DNA of 64,000 nt from Arthrobacter terrae (GTDB lineage: Bacteria; Actinomycetota; Actinomycetes; Actinomycetales; Micrococcaceae): the NCBI RefSeq assembly GCF_015708085.1, contig NZ_JADNYM010000001.1:1-64000 (forward strand). Direction: 5' to 3'. Every line of letters starts with the position of its first letter. Within the stretch, counting starts at the first letter, position 1. Under the pieces are notes generated by a model that was not told the DNA's origin, ran no database searches, and saw nothing but the letters and a program-made list of their open reading frames with translations. Below are positions 35,404 through 45,086 of the stretch, piece after piece. The position numbers and the translations under genes are program-made.

Positions 35404-37779
35404 TCATGTCCTGTCTTCGCTGTGCCGTCGCGGAGCCCGCCCGGCCGGCTGCGATGGCCGGGGACCGGTCATCGGCAGCTCCGGAATCGGGCACACCATC
35501 GGCTCAGCCGTGGTGACACTAATCTGGGCACCGTGATGCAGTATCTCCAGCGGCTTGCCGTTCCGCAGGACATAAGACGCCGCCGTCGCCGTAATTTCCA
35601 CCCGCAAGGTCCGGCCCGCCACGAGTACACCGAAGGCAAGCCGGCTGAGCCCCGGCGGAAGCCGGGGGGCGAAGCGCAGCATCGCGGTGCCGTCCGAGAT
35701 ACAGGTTTCGCGCATCCCGCCGAAGCCGGCGGTCAAAGCGGTCCAGACGCCGGCCAGGGCGGCAACATGCAGCCCGTCCGAAGTGTTGTGTTCCAGATCG
35801 TCCAGGTCCATCAGCGCGGTTTCGGTCAGGTAGTCGTCGGCCAGTTCCAGCTGGCCTACCTCGGCGGCAAGCACCATCTGCACGCAGGCCGAGAGCGACG
35901 AGTCCCGCACGGTCAGCGCCTCATAATAGGCAAAGTTCCGTGCCTTCTGCGCCGGGCTGAACGCGTCCGGCCGCAGTTGCATGGCCAACACCAGATCCGC
36001 CTGTTTGACCACCTGTTTGCGGTATAGGTCAAAGTACGGAAAATGCAGGAGCAATGGGTATTGGGCCTGCGTGGTCGCAGCAAAGTTCCAGGTCTGGTGA
36101 CCGGTGAAACCCTCCGCCTGTGAGTGGACACCTAGAACATCGTCATACGGGATGTACATTGCCGCAGCGGCATCGTGCCAGCTGGCAATCTCCTCCGGGT
36201 CCACACCAAGTTGACCGGCACGTTCACGGTACCGGCCTGCGACGTCTGCGGCAGAGGTGAGATTGTGCTGCGCCATCAGATTGGTATAGACATTGTTGTC
36301 CGCCACTGCGCTGTATTCATCGGGGCCGGTGACCCCGTCAATGCGGAAGCTGCCCCGTCCATCATGGTGTCCCAGGGAGCGCCAAAGTCTGGCTGTGTGC
36401 ACGAGCAGGTCAACCCCGACCGTGCCTTCGAATGCCTCGTCGCCGGTAGCTCGAACGTAACGGACGACGGCGGCGGCAATGTCCGCGTTGATGTGGAAGG
36501 CTGCAGCCCCGGCCGGCCAATACGCGGAACATTCCTCACCACGGATGGTCCGCCAGGGAAAAGCTGCCCCTGCCAGTCCCAGCTGCTGTGCCCGCTTCAG
36601 GGCCATCGGTAGGGTGGTGTGCCGCCAGCGCAGTGCGTGCGCGGCGGCGTTCGGAGCGGTGTAAGTCAAGACCGGCAGGACATAGGTCTCGGTATCCCAG
36701 AACGTGTGCCCGTCATAGCCGGGCCCGGTCAGGCCCTTGGCCGGAATAGCCCGGCCCTCGGCCCGGGCCCCGGCCTGCAGCACCTGAAACAGCGCAAACC
36801 GCGCCGCCTGCTGGATCCGGGTATCGCCGTCGAGCTCCACATCCGCGCACTGCCAAAAATCGTCGAGGAACTGCGCCTGTTCTGCGCACAGTTGGTCCCA
36901 GCCGGTGTGCATTGCGCCCGCCAAAGCGGCATCTGCCTGATCCCAAACCGCCGGCACCGAGCGTGACCCGGACCAGCCGTAACCAACCATCTTCGTCAGT
37001 TGCAGCCGCTGCCCCGGCTCCAGCGTGACGGTGATGGTGGTGCGGCCCAAATCCGGAAAGCTTTCCGCTTCGATACTTGTGCCGGCGGGGCCCTGAACCA
37101 GATGATCCATCACCGCGGCAACAACCTGGGCCGAGTCGGCCACCGTATGCACCAGCCCTGCCCTCGCGCCATGGGCGGCATGTTCAGCATGGACCAGCGG
37201 GCACTCCAGTGCCGCCGCGACGCGTGGATCCCCGCGCGGAGCCGGCAGCGGCTCATTGGCGATGATCTCAGACTGCACCACGATCCGAATCGGGCTGCTG
37301 AGCGCCTCCACCTCGTAACGAATGGCCGCGATGGACCGCTGCACCAAGGAGACCATCCGGGTGGAAGTCACCCGCACGTCCCGGCCCGCCGGCGAGACCC
37401 ATTCGACTTCCCGGTGCAGCAGTCCCGTGCGGAAGTCCAGACAGCGCTCATGCGAGGTCAGCTCACCGTATCGAACGTCGAAGGGCTCGTCATTGACCAG
37501 CAGCCGGATCGGCTTCCCATTGGTCACATTGATGACTGTCTGTCCGGACTCGGGATAGCCGTAGCCGGCTTCGGCGTATGGGAGCGGACGCAGTTCAAAA
37601 ACCCCGTTCAGATACGATCCGGGCAGCGCATGCGGCTCCCCCTCGTCCAGGTTTGCGCGCCAGCCGATGTGCCCGTTGGACAGTGCAAAGAGGGATTCCG
37701 TTTGCGCCAGGCGCTCCAGGTCCAGCGCCGTTTCGCGCAGGCACCACGGTTCGGTCGGAAAGTTGGCGTGCTCGATCAT
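35404..37779 (-). CDS. GH65 glycoside phosphorylase (maltose/trehalose/kojibiose type)
   Basis: This 791-residue enzyme has the GH65 layout: N-terminal beta-sandwich (ALSNGHIGWRANLDEGEPHA), a linker, and an (alpha/alpha)6 catalytic domain with GHTFWDTETYVLPVLTY. The general-acid glutamate is Glu488 in GVTGPDEYSAVADNN. It should split a disaccharide with phosphate to give beta-glucose-1-phosphate plus glucose. It lies 10 bases downstream of a beta-phosphoglucomutase-like gene on the same strand, which would convert that product to glucose-6-phosphate. The choice between maltose, trehalose, kojibiose or nigerose cannot be made from sequence alone. Confidence 0.92.
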   Translation of the reverse strand: MIEHANFPTEPWCLRETALDLERLAQTESLFALSNGHIGWRANLDEGEPHALPGSYLNGVFELRPLPYAEAGYGYPESGQTVINVTNGKPIRLLVNDEPFDVRYGELTSHERCLDFRTGLLHREVEWVSPAGRDVRVTSTRMVSLVQRSIAAIRYEVEALSSPIRIVVQSEIIANEPLPAPRGDPRVAAALECPLVHAEHAAHGARAGLVHTVADSAQVVAAVMDHLVQGPAGTSIEAESFPDLGRTTITVTLEPGQRLQLTKMVGYGWSGSRSVPAVWDQADAALAGAMHTGWDQLCAEQAQFLDDFWQCADVELDGDTRIQQAARFALFQVLQAGARAEGRAIPAKGLTGPGYDGHTFWDTETYVLPVLTYTAPNAAAHALRWRHTTLPMALKRAQQLGLAGAAFPWRTIRGEECSAYWPAGAAAFHINADIAAAVVRYVRATGDEAFEGTVGVDLLVHTARLWRSLGHHDGRGSFRIDGVTGPDEYSAVADNNVYTNLMAQHNLTSAADVAGRYRERAGQLGVDPEEIASWHDAAAAMYIPYDDVLGVHSQAEGFTGHQTWNFAATTQAQYPLLLHFPYFDLYRKQVVKQADLVLAMQLRPDAFSPAQKARNFAYYEALTVRDSSLSACVQMVLAAEVGQLELADDYLTETALMDLDDLEHNTSDGLHVAALAGVWTALTAGFGGMRETCISDGTAMLRFAPRLPPGLSRLAFGVLVAGRTLRVEITATAASYVLRNGKPLEILHHGAQISVTTAEPMVCPIPELPMTGPRPSQPAGRAPRRHSEDRT

Positions 37780-37789
37780 GCGCGCTCCA

Positions 37790-38674
37790 TCATGGTTGTT
37801 CCCGGGTGGGTTTATCGGTCAGGTCATCGTGACTCGGTGGCAGCAGGTCGGCAAGATCGCAGACCACGACGTCGGCACCCGCGTCACGCAGGGCCGGCGC
37901 CTGGCCCGCTCGGTCCACGCCCACCACGCGCGCAAAGCCGCCGGCCCGTCCGGCAGCGACACCGGCGAGCGCGTCCTCAAACACGGCGCACTGCTGCGGG
38001 GACATTGCCAGCGACCGGGCGGCAGCCAGGAACATGTCCGGCGCCGGTTTACCCTTGAGCTTGTCGGTGCGCGCCGTGATCCCGTCAACACGGACGTCGA
38101 AAAGGTCTTCGATGCCTGCCGAGGCGAGCACGGCCTGGCAATTTGCGCTGGAGGACACGACTGCGCAGCGAAGCCCGGCCCTGCGGACAGCGCGAACGTA
38201 GCCGACCGAACCGCTGTAGACATCGACGCCGTCCTGTTCCAGCCGACGCAGGACAATCCGGTTTTTACGATTGCCCAGGCCGTGAATGGTTTCACCGCCT
38301 GCGGACCCGTCGGCGTCGCCGTCCTCCATGTCGCCTTCAGGAAGGGTGAGCCCGCGGGAGGCAAGGAAGGAGCGGGTACCGTCGGCCCGGGCCTTCCCGT
38401 CCACGTATTGGTCATAGTCCGCGGCGGGATCAAATGGGACGAACGGTTGATTTGTCCGGGCGGCAACATCCTTCAGGTAAGCATCAAACATTTCCTTCCA
38501 CGCAGCAGCATGCACTGTTGCCGTCTTAGTCAGCACCCCATCGAGGTCAAACAAGCACGCGTAGACGGTATCGGGAAGCCCGACTGAGACGGCACCGGTG
38601 GCCGGTGCCTGCCCGGCGGCCGGTGCACTGCCGGGGGAAGATGTGTCGCTGGGTGAAGATCTACCGCTGTTCAA
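37790..38674 (-). CDS. Beta-phosphoglucomutase-like HAD phosphatase
   Basis: This 294-residue HAD protein has motif [11 protein letters not shown] with the nucleophile Asp43 and acid/base Asp45, motif II in [18 protein letters not shown], motif III lysine in [14 protein letters not shown], and motif [17 protein letters not shown] cap domain lies between motifs I and II. The first 30 residues are a Ser/Pro-rich tail. Together with the adjacent GH65 gene it completes a phosphorolytic pathway to glucose-6-phosphate. The spacing of 10 bases indicates an operon with HAD first. Trehalose-phosphatase-like activity is a less likely alternative. Confidence 0.9.
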   Translation of the reverse strand: MNSGRSSPSDTSSPGSAPAAGQAPATGAVSVGLPDTVYACLFDLDGVLTKTATVHAAAWKEMFDAYLKDVAARTNQPFVPFDPAADYDQYVDGKARADGTRSFLASRGLTLPEGDMEDGDADGSAGGETIHGLGNRKNRIVLRRLEQDGVDVYSGSVGYVRAVRRAGLRCAVVSSSANCQAVLASAGIEDLFDVRVDGITARTDKLKGKPAPDMFLAAARSLAMSPQQCAVFEDALAGVAAGRAGGFARVVGVDRAGQAPALRDAGADVVVCDLADLLPPSHDDLTDKPTREQP

Positions 38675-38917
38675 CTTAACTGTCCTCTCGAGAGTCCGGT
38701 GGTCGGTTATCAGATTGCCTCAGCCGACCCGCGCGGCCAGAAGCGGTCGTCCGGAACGCGGCGGCCCTCGCCGTCATTCGCTTCCCCGCAGATCCTGCGG
38801 AACTGCACCTTCGGCTTCGCTGCGATGCCACACCCCTGCGCGTCGGGTCTTGGCCGGGTTTGATTATGCTCCCCGGCATTGCTCTCTCCGATGCAGCCCG
38901 ATAAGCAGCGGCGCGGT

Positions 38918-40018
38918 TTACTGGGCGCTGTTGCCCAGCGTCACCGACAGTGTCTTGGTGTTCTTGCCTCGCTGCACTACGACGTCGACCTTATCCCCCG
39001 GCTCCTTTTGCCGAATGGCTGCCGTCAGATCGAGCGCATTGCTGATCTTCTTTCCGGCGAAGCTGACGATGATGTCGCCGGGCTGCATACCGGCTGCTGC
39101 GGCCGGACCGCCCTTGGGCACATCCAGAACCAATGCACCTTCGGTTACGGCGAGGTTAAAGTGCTGGGCCACCTGCGGGGAGATGTCGGTCGGAATCACG
39201 CCCAGGACAGCGTGCCGGACCTTTCCATTGGCCAGCAGCTGGTCCGCCACCTCGGTGACAGTGGTGGCCGGAGTGACAAACCCGATGGCAACCGCCCCCG
39301 AGCTCGGTGGCAGATACGCCTCGGACAACCCGATCACTTCCGAGTTGCCGTTCACCACGGCCCCGCCTGAATTACCGGGGGAGATCGGAGCGTCCGTTTG
39401 AATCAGGTCCGTAATACCCTGCGGAGACTCCGCCGACGCCGGCATATTGCGGTGCAGAGCGGAAATAATACCAGCCGTTACGGTCTCGGCCAGCCCCAGC
39501 GGACTGCCGAGAACTACGGCCAGGGAACCCACCTCAGGGACACCGGAGGAGAACGTCGCGGCCGGCAAGTTGGACCGCTCAGCCTTGATGACCGCGACGT
39601 CGCTGACATCGTCGACGCCGATTACGGAGGCCTGCACCTGCGTTCCGTCCGCGAACTGGACCTGGACGGTACTGAACGGCTGCTTCTGTTGATCCTCCAC
39701 GACGTGCGCATCGGTGACGATGGTCCCGTCGGCGTGATAGACCACGCCGCTGCCAAGGCCAATGGCGGTCCTAATGGTTACCACGGACGGCTCCACCGTT
39801 TTGACGATGCCCGGCACGGCGGCAAGACCCACGTGGGTGACGTCACCGGACGCACCGGAGGAAGCGCCACCTCCGTCTGCGGAGGTTGTTGAAGCAGACG
39901 TAGCTGGTTGGCCCGCTGACGTCTGGCTGGCGTCGGGGCTACCGGTGCATCCGGTCGCCGTGACGAGGGTTGCAGAACTGAGAACTACGGCACCAACGAC
40001 GCGCAGGTACTTTTTCAC
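38918..40018 (-). CDS. HtrA/DegP-like serine protease lipoprotein with PDZ domain
   Basis: This 366-residue protein has a lipoprotein signal (SSATLVTATGC, Cys24), a Ser/Gly linker, a trypsin-like domain with triad His105 (TIVTDAHVVED), Asp140 (DDVSDVAVIKA) and Ser217 (ISPGNSGGAVV), and one C-terminal PDZ domain (PKGGPAAAAGMQPGDIIVSF). It is a membrane-anchored protein-quality protease. It starts at a GTG after AAAGGAAC, 21 bases downstream of the esterase/lipase gene, so the two are probably one operon. Actinobacterial relatives help maintain the envelope under stress. Confidence 0.93.
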   Translation of the reverse strand: MKKYLRVVGAVVLSSATLVTATGCTGSPDASQTSAGQPATSASTTSADGGGASSGASGDVTHVGLAAVPGIVKTVEPSVVTIRTAIGLGSGVVYHADGTIVTDAHVVEDQQKQPFSTVQVQFADGTQVQASVIGVDDVSDVAVIKAERSNLPAATFSSGVPEVGSLAVVLGSPLGLAETVTAGIISALHRNMPASAESPQGITDLIQTDAPISPGNSGGAVVNGNSEVIGLSEAYLPPSSGAVAIGFVTPATTVTEVADQLLANGKVRHAVLGVIPTDISPQVAQHFNLAVTEGALVLDVPKGGPAAAAGMQPGDIIVSFAGKKISNALDLTAAIRQKEPGDKVDVVVQRGKNTKTLSVTLGNSAQ

Positions 40019-40039
40019 GGAAGGTTCCTTTCGTTTGTC

Positions 40040-41545
40040 TTAGGTCCAAGGGATCGCAGTAAGAGTCAAGCACGCAGCATCGCCCAAGAGCCTCCTGCCC
40101 GAATCGGTGAGCGGGACCGAGGGCACGCCGGCGCTGTCTACGTCGCCGGCACCCCATGTCACCGCGTTGGAAAGCTGCTCTTGTCCGGCTATCCGGCCGT
40201 AAAGCTCGCTGTTCCACTGCCATCGCATCTCCGGCAGACCGGCGCTGTCACGCGCACCTACGTCCAGAATCAGGCTGTCCTCCCAATCACCGACCTGTTC
40301 CAGATGATCCCCGAATCCGAGGATCCCCCCGGTCTCATCCAGCGAGGTAACGCTGACGTCCAACGCGTACCGGCAACCGTTCGCCGCCTCGGGCTCCAAA
40401 AAGAGCGTTACCAGCGGTACCGGGGAGTCCGGCGTCGAAAGCTGCTTGGCTTCGGCATTGATATCCACCGGGCAATAGTGGGCGGCGGTCTGCTCGTGTA
40501 AAAGCACCGGGATGCCACGCACCGCCAAACGCACGTCAGCCTGCCAGACGCGGTCCTCCAGCTCGGCCGGGATCAGGCCGCGCAGCCCGACTTCCAGCCG
40601 CAGCCCACCAAAGAAAAAACACTTGAGATTTTGATACGTTTCCTCGGAATTGACCAACCCGTACCTGCCGCTGTGCGATCGATGGACGTAGGCACGGGCT
40701 GAACCGACAACGTAGGCGTTGCGGATGGCCACCAAGCCGTCGCTTTGCACCCCCATAACCACGGTGGAAAGCCCGTTGGCGACGGCATAGTCAGCGGAGT
40801 CTGTCCCAACGATGCTCAATACCCGGCTCGCGGGAAACGGCCCCACCATCCGGCGGGGATCCCACTGCCCAGTACGCGGATCGACCCCGGCGTTTTCCGG
40901 GGCGCCGGCTGGAAGCATGTATTCACGCATATGGTCCGGGCTGAAAATGTTCGAACCATCGGGCCCGAACTTGTCCATCAACCAGCCACCGATGCCGCCG
41001 CCAAGCTGGGGATCGATTCCGCCATGCGGAGTGCCGACGGTACACAACTTGGAGACGGACTCTTCCGGGTCCGGCATCAGCCGTTGCAGCGCCGTCCGAC
41101 AGATTAGACCCCCCATCGAATGCGCCATCAGGTTGACCCGGGGGTTTCCGTACGTCTTGGACCGCACCAGTGAGATGAATGCGGCCAGGCCCTGTGCCGA
41201 GGTGCCGATGTCGTACGGCTTAGGTTCGTTTCCGAACGAACCGGACTCCTCATCGTAAAACCGGTAGATCCACACCGAGTCCGGAGGGAGTTCGTCGGGA
41301 CCGGCTGAAAGCAGGACCTGCTGCTGGCTGCCTGCCACCTGAACGTGGTATCCCTGCTCATTGATCAACCGCAGCAGTGGGCCTTCGAACTGATAGAACC
41401 GCGGCTGTCCCCCCGCCCCAACGCGAATGTGCGTCGAGCCCTCGTTCAATCCATAAAATGCGTCGTCCACCGCAACATCGATAGCACCCTGCCCGCCGGC
41501 GAAACCACGGACAAAGATAATGGGAAGCCGATCATTCATCTGCAT
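40040..41545 (-). CDS. Alpha/beta-hydrolase esterase/lipase with C-terminal domain
   Basis: This 501-residue protein has a lipase-type alpha/beta-hydrolase domain: IIFVRGFAGGQGAID (oxyanion region), and the nucleophile elbow in VNLMAHSMGGLICR, with a histidine near VHRSHSGRYGLV. About 150 additional residues at the C-terminus form a beta-rich domain (LRLEVGLRGLIPAELEDRVW, RYALDVSVTSLDE). There is no signal peptide, so it is probably cytoplasmic. The ATG at 41545 follows AGGATGG; a longer start at 41590 and an ATG at 41539 are possible. It precedes the HtrA gene. Confidence 0.82.
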   Translation of the reverse strand: MQMNDRLPIIFVRGFAGGQGAIDVAVDDAFYGLNEGSTHIRVGAGGQPRFYQFEGPLLRLINEQGYHVQVAGSQQQVLLSAGPDELPPDSVWIYRFYDEESGSFGNEPKPYDIGTSAQGLAAFISLVRSKTYGNPRVNLMAHSMGGLICRTALQRLMPDPEESVSKLCTVGTPHGGIDPQLGGGIGGWLMDKFGPDGSNIFSPDHMREYMLPAGAPENAGVDPRTGQWDPRRMVGPFPASRVLSIVGTDSADYAVANGLSTVVMGVQSDGLVAIRNAYVVGSARAYVHRSHSGRYGLVNSEETYQNLKCFFFGGLRLEVGLRGLIPAELEDRVWQADVRLAVRGIPVLLHEQTAAHYCPVDINAEAKQLSTPDSPVPLVTLFLEPEAANGCRYALDVSVTSLDETGGILGFGDHLEQVGDWEDSLILDVGARDSAGLPEMRWQWNSELYGRIAGQEQLSNAVTWGAGDVDSAGVPSVPLTDSGRRLLGDAACLTLTAIPWT

Positions 41546-41855
41546 CCACCATCCTGACTCATGCCGAAGCCATCTGCGGGGCTCTGTCATCAGTGTGCCA
41601 CCGGGAGGCCCAAACGTATACCGGTTTTGGGAATTTCCGGAGGCACCCGATATTAAGCATTTGTTGGGCCGCAGCCGTCCCCGGCTGCTGCGAACAGCCC
41701 AGCCGCGGCACTTTGGGAGCCGTCAGCACTCCCAGAGGCACGGGCCGGCGCGCCGCGACAGCTCCGTCCGGCGTCGAGCCTCATCCGGCCGAAGCTCCGG
41801 CCATATTAACCGCTCGTCCCGCTCCGGTCCGCGCCCGTCCCGACACCGCTTAAAG

Positions 41856-42251
41856 TCAGTCTTCACCGCGCAGGCGGTCCATGATTCTGCGGTCCCTTTT
41901 AGTCGGCCGCCCGGCGCCCCGGTCACGCATCGGCAGCCCGAGGGCCGGCATTGCAGGACGCTCCGGTGTCTGATCGGTGAAAAAGTGTGACGCGGCTTCG
42001 GCTCCAACGCGTTTGGAGATCAGTCCCCTAACGAGCAGGATCCGATCGTATCCGGACTGCCGGACACGAACGGTGTCGCCGGGGACTACCGGCTGTGCGG
42101 CCTTGGCGGCGGCGTCGTTGACCTTGACGTGGCCGGCCCGGCAGGCAGCGGTGGCGGCCGAGCGCGTTTTGTAGGCGCGGATGGCCCATAGCCAGGCATC
42201 GATACGCACCGAAGCTAGGGCATTCTTGGGAACGTTTCCGGCAATGCTCAT
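41856..42251 (-). CDS. S4-domain RNA-binding protein (Hsp15/RqcH-pathway like)
   Basis: This 131-residue protein has a short S4 RNA-binding domain (VRIDAWLWAIRAYKTRSAAT, CRAGHVKVNDAAAKAAQPVV, VPGDTVRVRQSGYDRILLV) and a basic C-terminal tail (RDRGAGRPTKRDRRIMDRLR). This is the Hsp15 (HslR) pattern; those proteins bind the 50S subunit carrying stalled nascent chains. It lies alone upstream of the RecQ-like gene and on the opposite strand. Confidence 0.87.
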   Translation of the reverse strand: MSIAGNVPKNALASVRIDAWLWAIRAYKTRSAATAACRAGHVKVNDAAAKAAQPVVPGDTVRVRQSGYDRILLVRGLISKRVGAEAASHFFTDQTPERPAMPALGLPMRDRGAGRPTKRDRRIMDRLRGED

Positions 42252-42439
42252 GGTGATGGTGAGTCTACCGTGTGCATGAGGGACGCTGATCGCGTATGAA
42301 TGACGCGCGGCCGCTCGTCATGGCACAGGGGTCATTATCCGCTGGTCCCCTGAATCCGCTGCGGTCCGCCGCATCCAGGCGTGCTGAGAGAAGTAGGCTT
42401 AGTATCCAGCTCCGAAACCATCTCTTATCCAGAGGAACC

Positions 42440-44043
42440 ATGCCACCTACGCGCAAAGACCTGGGGAATGCAGCTGCGCAGACCTTTGGCTGGCGGAATT
42501 TGCGTCCGGAGCAGCTGTCCGCGATGGAAGCTGCCGTCCACGGCAGGGATGTCCTCGCCGTCATGCCCACGGGTTCGGGCAAATCGGCGATCTACCAAGT
42601 ACCCGCTTTGGTTCTTCCCGGTGTGGCCGTCGTTGTCTCTCCATTGATCGCGCTCCAGCGGGACCAGGCGGAAGCCATCAACGCCGCCACCGGCATGGAC
42701 AGGGCGGTTGTTGTGAACTCCTCGCAATCCCAGGCCGAGCTTGACGACGCGTGGGCGGCCGCGGAGGACAGCGATGAGAAGCGCAAGGCAAAATACCTTT
42801 TCCTGGCGCCCGAACAGTTGGTCAAGGAAGCAACGATGACCCGACTTGCTGATCTGGAGGTGTCCCTGCTGGTGATCGATGAGGCGCACTGCGTTTCGGC
42901 CTGGGGACATGATTTCCGCCCGGATTATCTTCAGCTTGGTGCCGCGGCCGCACGGCTGGACAAGCCGATCATCGCGCTTACAGCTACGGCCGCGCTTCCC
43001 GTTCGGGAGGAAATTATCCAACAGCTGCGGCTGGAGAAGCCGTTGGTTATTGCGCGCGGCTTTGACCGGCCGAATCTGTACTTGGAGGCGGTTCACCATG
43101 AGAGTGCCGAAGGTAAGCGCCGTGCGATCATTAACCAGCTTCCGCAATTACCGGCCCCGGGGATTCTTTATGTCTCCACCCGCCGGCACGCTGAGGACTA
43201 CGCCGCCGACCTGGGCGGGATGGGTCTTCGCGCGAAGGCGTACCACGCGGGCCTGCGCAAAAGAGTCCGGGAAGACGTTCATCAAAGTTTTTTGGACGGT
43301 GACCTTGATGTGGTTGTTGCCACGAGCGCGTTTGGCATGGGGATTGACAAGCCTGACGTCCGCTTTGTACTGCACGCTGATATTCCCGAGTCGGTGGACA
43401 GCTATTACCAGGAAATAGGCCGCGCCGGACGTGACGGCAGGGACTCGCTCGCGCTCCTGCACTATCGGCCCGAAGATCTGGGATTGCGCCGATTCTTCGC
43501 TGCACACCGGCCGGATCCCGATGCCCTCCGTCAGCTGTTCGGCCTCCTGCGGCAACAGCAAGGACCGGCGACGGCGGCGGACCTTGCGCAAGCGTCCGGC
43601 CTGAACATCCGGAGGATGACGGGTCTGCTGAGTCTGCTGGAGCAGAGCGGGTCGATCACTGACAGTGAGGCGGCCGGCAAGCCGGCCTACCGTGCCGGGA
43701 GCCGACAACGGACGGCTGCCGGCGCCAATTTCTCCTCGGATATTTTGGCGAGGAGCTTTTAGAGTCCTGTGGAAACTGCGACAACTGCGACCGGGTCGCT
43801 GCAACAGCCGGGCGCCCTTGCGGAACACCCGACCCGGCGGCCAGTCAACCCGGGCAGCAACGGCCCTTCCCAACTCAATCCACCGTGACCCACCGGCAGT
43901 GGGGCAGCGGTGTCGTGATGCGCTCTGAGAAGGACACCGTGACGGTGCTTTTTAAGTCGGAGGGCTACAAGACACTGTCACTGGACCTCGTGGAGGAGAA
44001 GGGCCTGCTGGCCGCCGATGGCGATGAGGCCGTCCGCGGGTAA
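42440..44043 (+). pseudogene. RecQ-like ATP-dependent helicase, frameshifted in the RQC region
   Basis: The start at 42440 (AGAGGAACC upstream) leads to a complete SF2 helicase core: AVMPTGSGKSAIYQVPALVL, the DEAH box (VIDEAHCVSAWGHDFRPDY), TATA, and motif VI EIGRAGRDGR. The frame then ends at 43762 with FSSDILARSF. In another frame the expected zinc-finger region continues (DGCRRQFLLGYFGEELLESC, GNCDNCDRV) and runs to TAA at 44043 with TVTHRQWGSGVVMRSEKDTV. About 20 residues plus frame have been lost near 43670-43705. The helicase core may still be made as a truncated protein; the zinc-binding half would be absent. Confidence 0.8.
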
Positions 44044-44068
44044 GACGGGTAAGTCGATAAGGCAGGTC

Positions 44069-44079
44069 GGGGGGGGGGG
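44069..44079. repeat. Run of eleven guanines between convergent genes
   Basis: An uninterrupted G11 run lies between the stop codons of the recQ-like gene (44043) and the sigma-factor gene (44086). Homopolymers of this length are rare in the window and prone to slippage or base-calling error. No terminator-like hairpin adjoins it. Confidence 0.9.
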
Positions 44080-44085
44080 CTCCGC

Positions 44086-44895
44086 TCAGGCGCTCCGTGA
44101 GGGTTGCCCCCGGCCTTCGGCCTCCTGCTGCGGGTCGTCCTGGAGATTTCGCTGCAATTTCGTCAGGACACGGGCGAGCAGACGTGAGACCTGCATCTGA
44201 GTCATTGCCAGCTGACGCCCGATCTGCTCTTGGGATTCTTCGTGAAAGTACCGTCGGTAGAGCAATTGCCGTTCCCTGGCCGGCAGTTTCCGGATGGCGG
44301 CTCGGAGCATCAGAATTTCCTCGATCCGGTCCGGCCAGCTGTCTGAGTCGGCGATGACCTCCGACAAGCTCAACGTCGGTTCATCTCCTCTTTCGCCCAG
44401 CGGTGCCTCCAGAGACTCCGGACGGAGGCTGCTTTGGCAGTTCAAGGCCTCGGCGACATCCCGTTCATCGACCTCTAGCTCAACCGAAAGGTCCGCCAGC
44501 GTCGGTTCACCGCCCAGCCGCTGAGCTAACGACGGTGCGGTTTTGGAAAGGGTAGTCCGCAGGTCCTGTAAATGCCGCGGCGGCCGGATCACCCAGCTGC
44601 TGTCCCGCAGATGCCGTTTCAACTCCCCCCGCACAGTGGGCATTGCGTATGCCAAAAACGTTGTTCCCCGGTCCGGATCGAAGCCGCGGACAGCCTTGAT
44701 CAGTCCTATGGACGCAATCTGCCTGAGATCATCCAGGTCCCTTCCGCCAATGATGAAGGCACGGGCCGCGGTCTCTGCTATGTCCAAGTGGCCGAGGACC
44801 AATTCATCCTCAAGGGCCCTGCGCAAAGAACCGACGGAGCGGCGCGCACGGTGGAAAGTCTCGAGGGCTTCCGTGTGATTCATAACAGGCGACAA
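44086..44895 (-). CDS. RNA polymerase sigma factor, SigB/SigF stress type
   Basis: This 269-residue sigma-70 group 3 factor has region 2 (DLDDLRQIASIGLIKAVRGF, FLAYAMPTVRGELKRHLRDS), region 3 (LAQRLGGEPTLADLSVELEV) and region 4 with its HTH (LPARERQLLYRRYFHEESQE, GRQLAMTQMQVSRLLARVL). Short length and the RPPRHLQDLR linker are typical of SigB/SigF-type stress sigmas. A TTG at 44895 follows GGAGACAAAC, and an ATG at 44883 is the alternative. No anti-sigma factor or anti-anti-sigma gene is next to it. It could drive the desiccation- and oxidation-type genes in the window; no matching promoter motif was confirmed. Confidence 0.9.
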   Translation of the reverse strand: MSPVMNHTEALETFHRARRSVGSLRRALEDELVLGHLDIAETAARAFIIGGRDLDDLRQIASIGLIKAVRGFDPDRGTTFLAYAMPTVRGELKRHLRDSSWVIRPPRHLQDLRTTLSKTAPSLAQRLGGEPTLADLSVELEVDERDVAEALNCQSSLRPESLEAPLGERGDEPTLSLSEVIADSDSWPDRIEEILMLRAAIRKLPARERQLLYRRYFHEESQEQIGRQLAMTQMQVSRLLARVLTKLQRNLQDDPQQEAEGRGQPSRSA

Positions 44896-45086
44896 GTTTG
44901 TCTCCGCTCTGCTTCGAGGACGGCCTTTCCAACCTTTCTCCTAGAGAATCAGAAGCCTGCTTATTGCACAATCGTTTTGGCGAAAATTTCCTGAAACAAC
45001 TTCTCATTCCCCGAAGCAGAAGGTATAAGTTACTTCACGCCGAAACGCCCTGTGCACCGCCTCTCTGACGGCCGTAAGCTCGTGAC

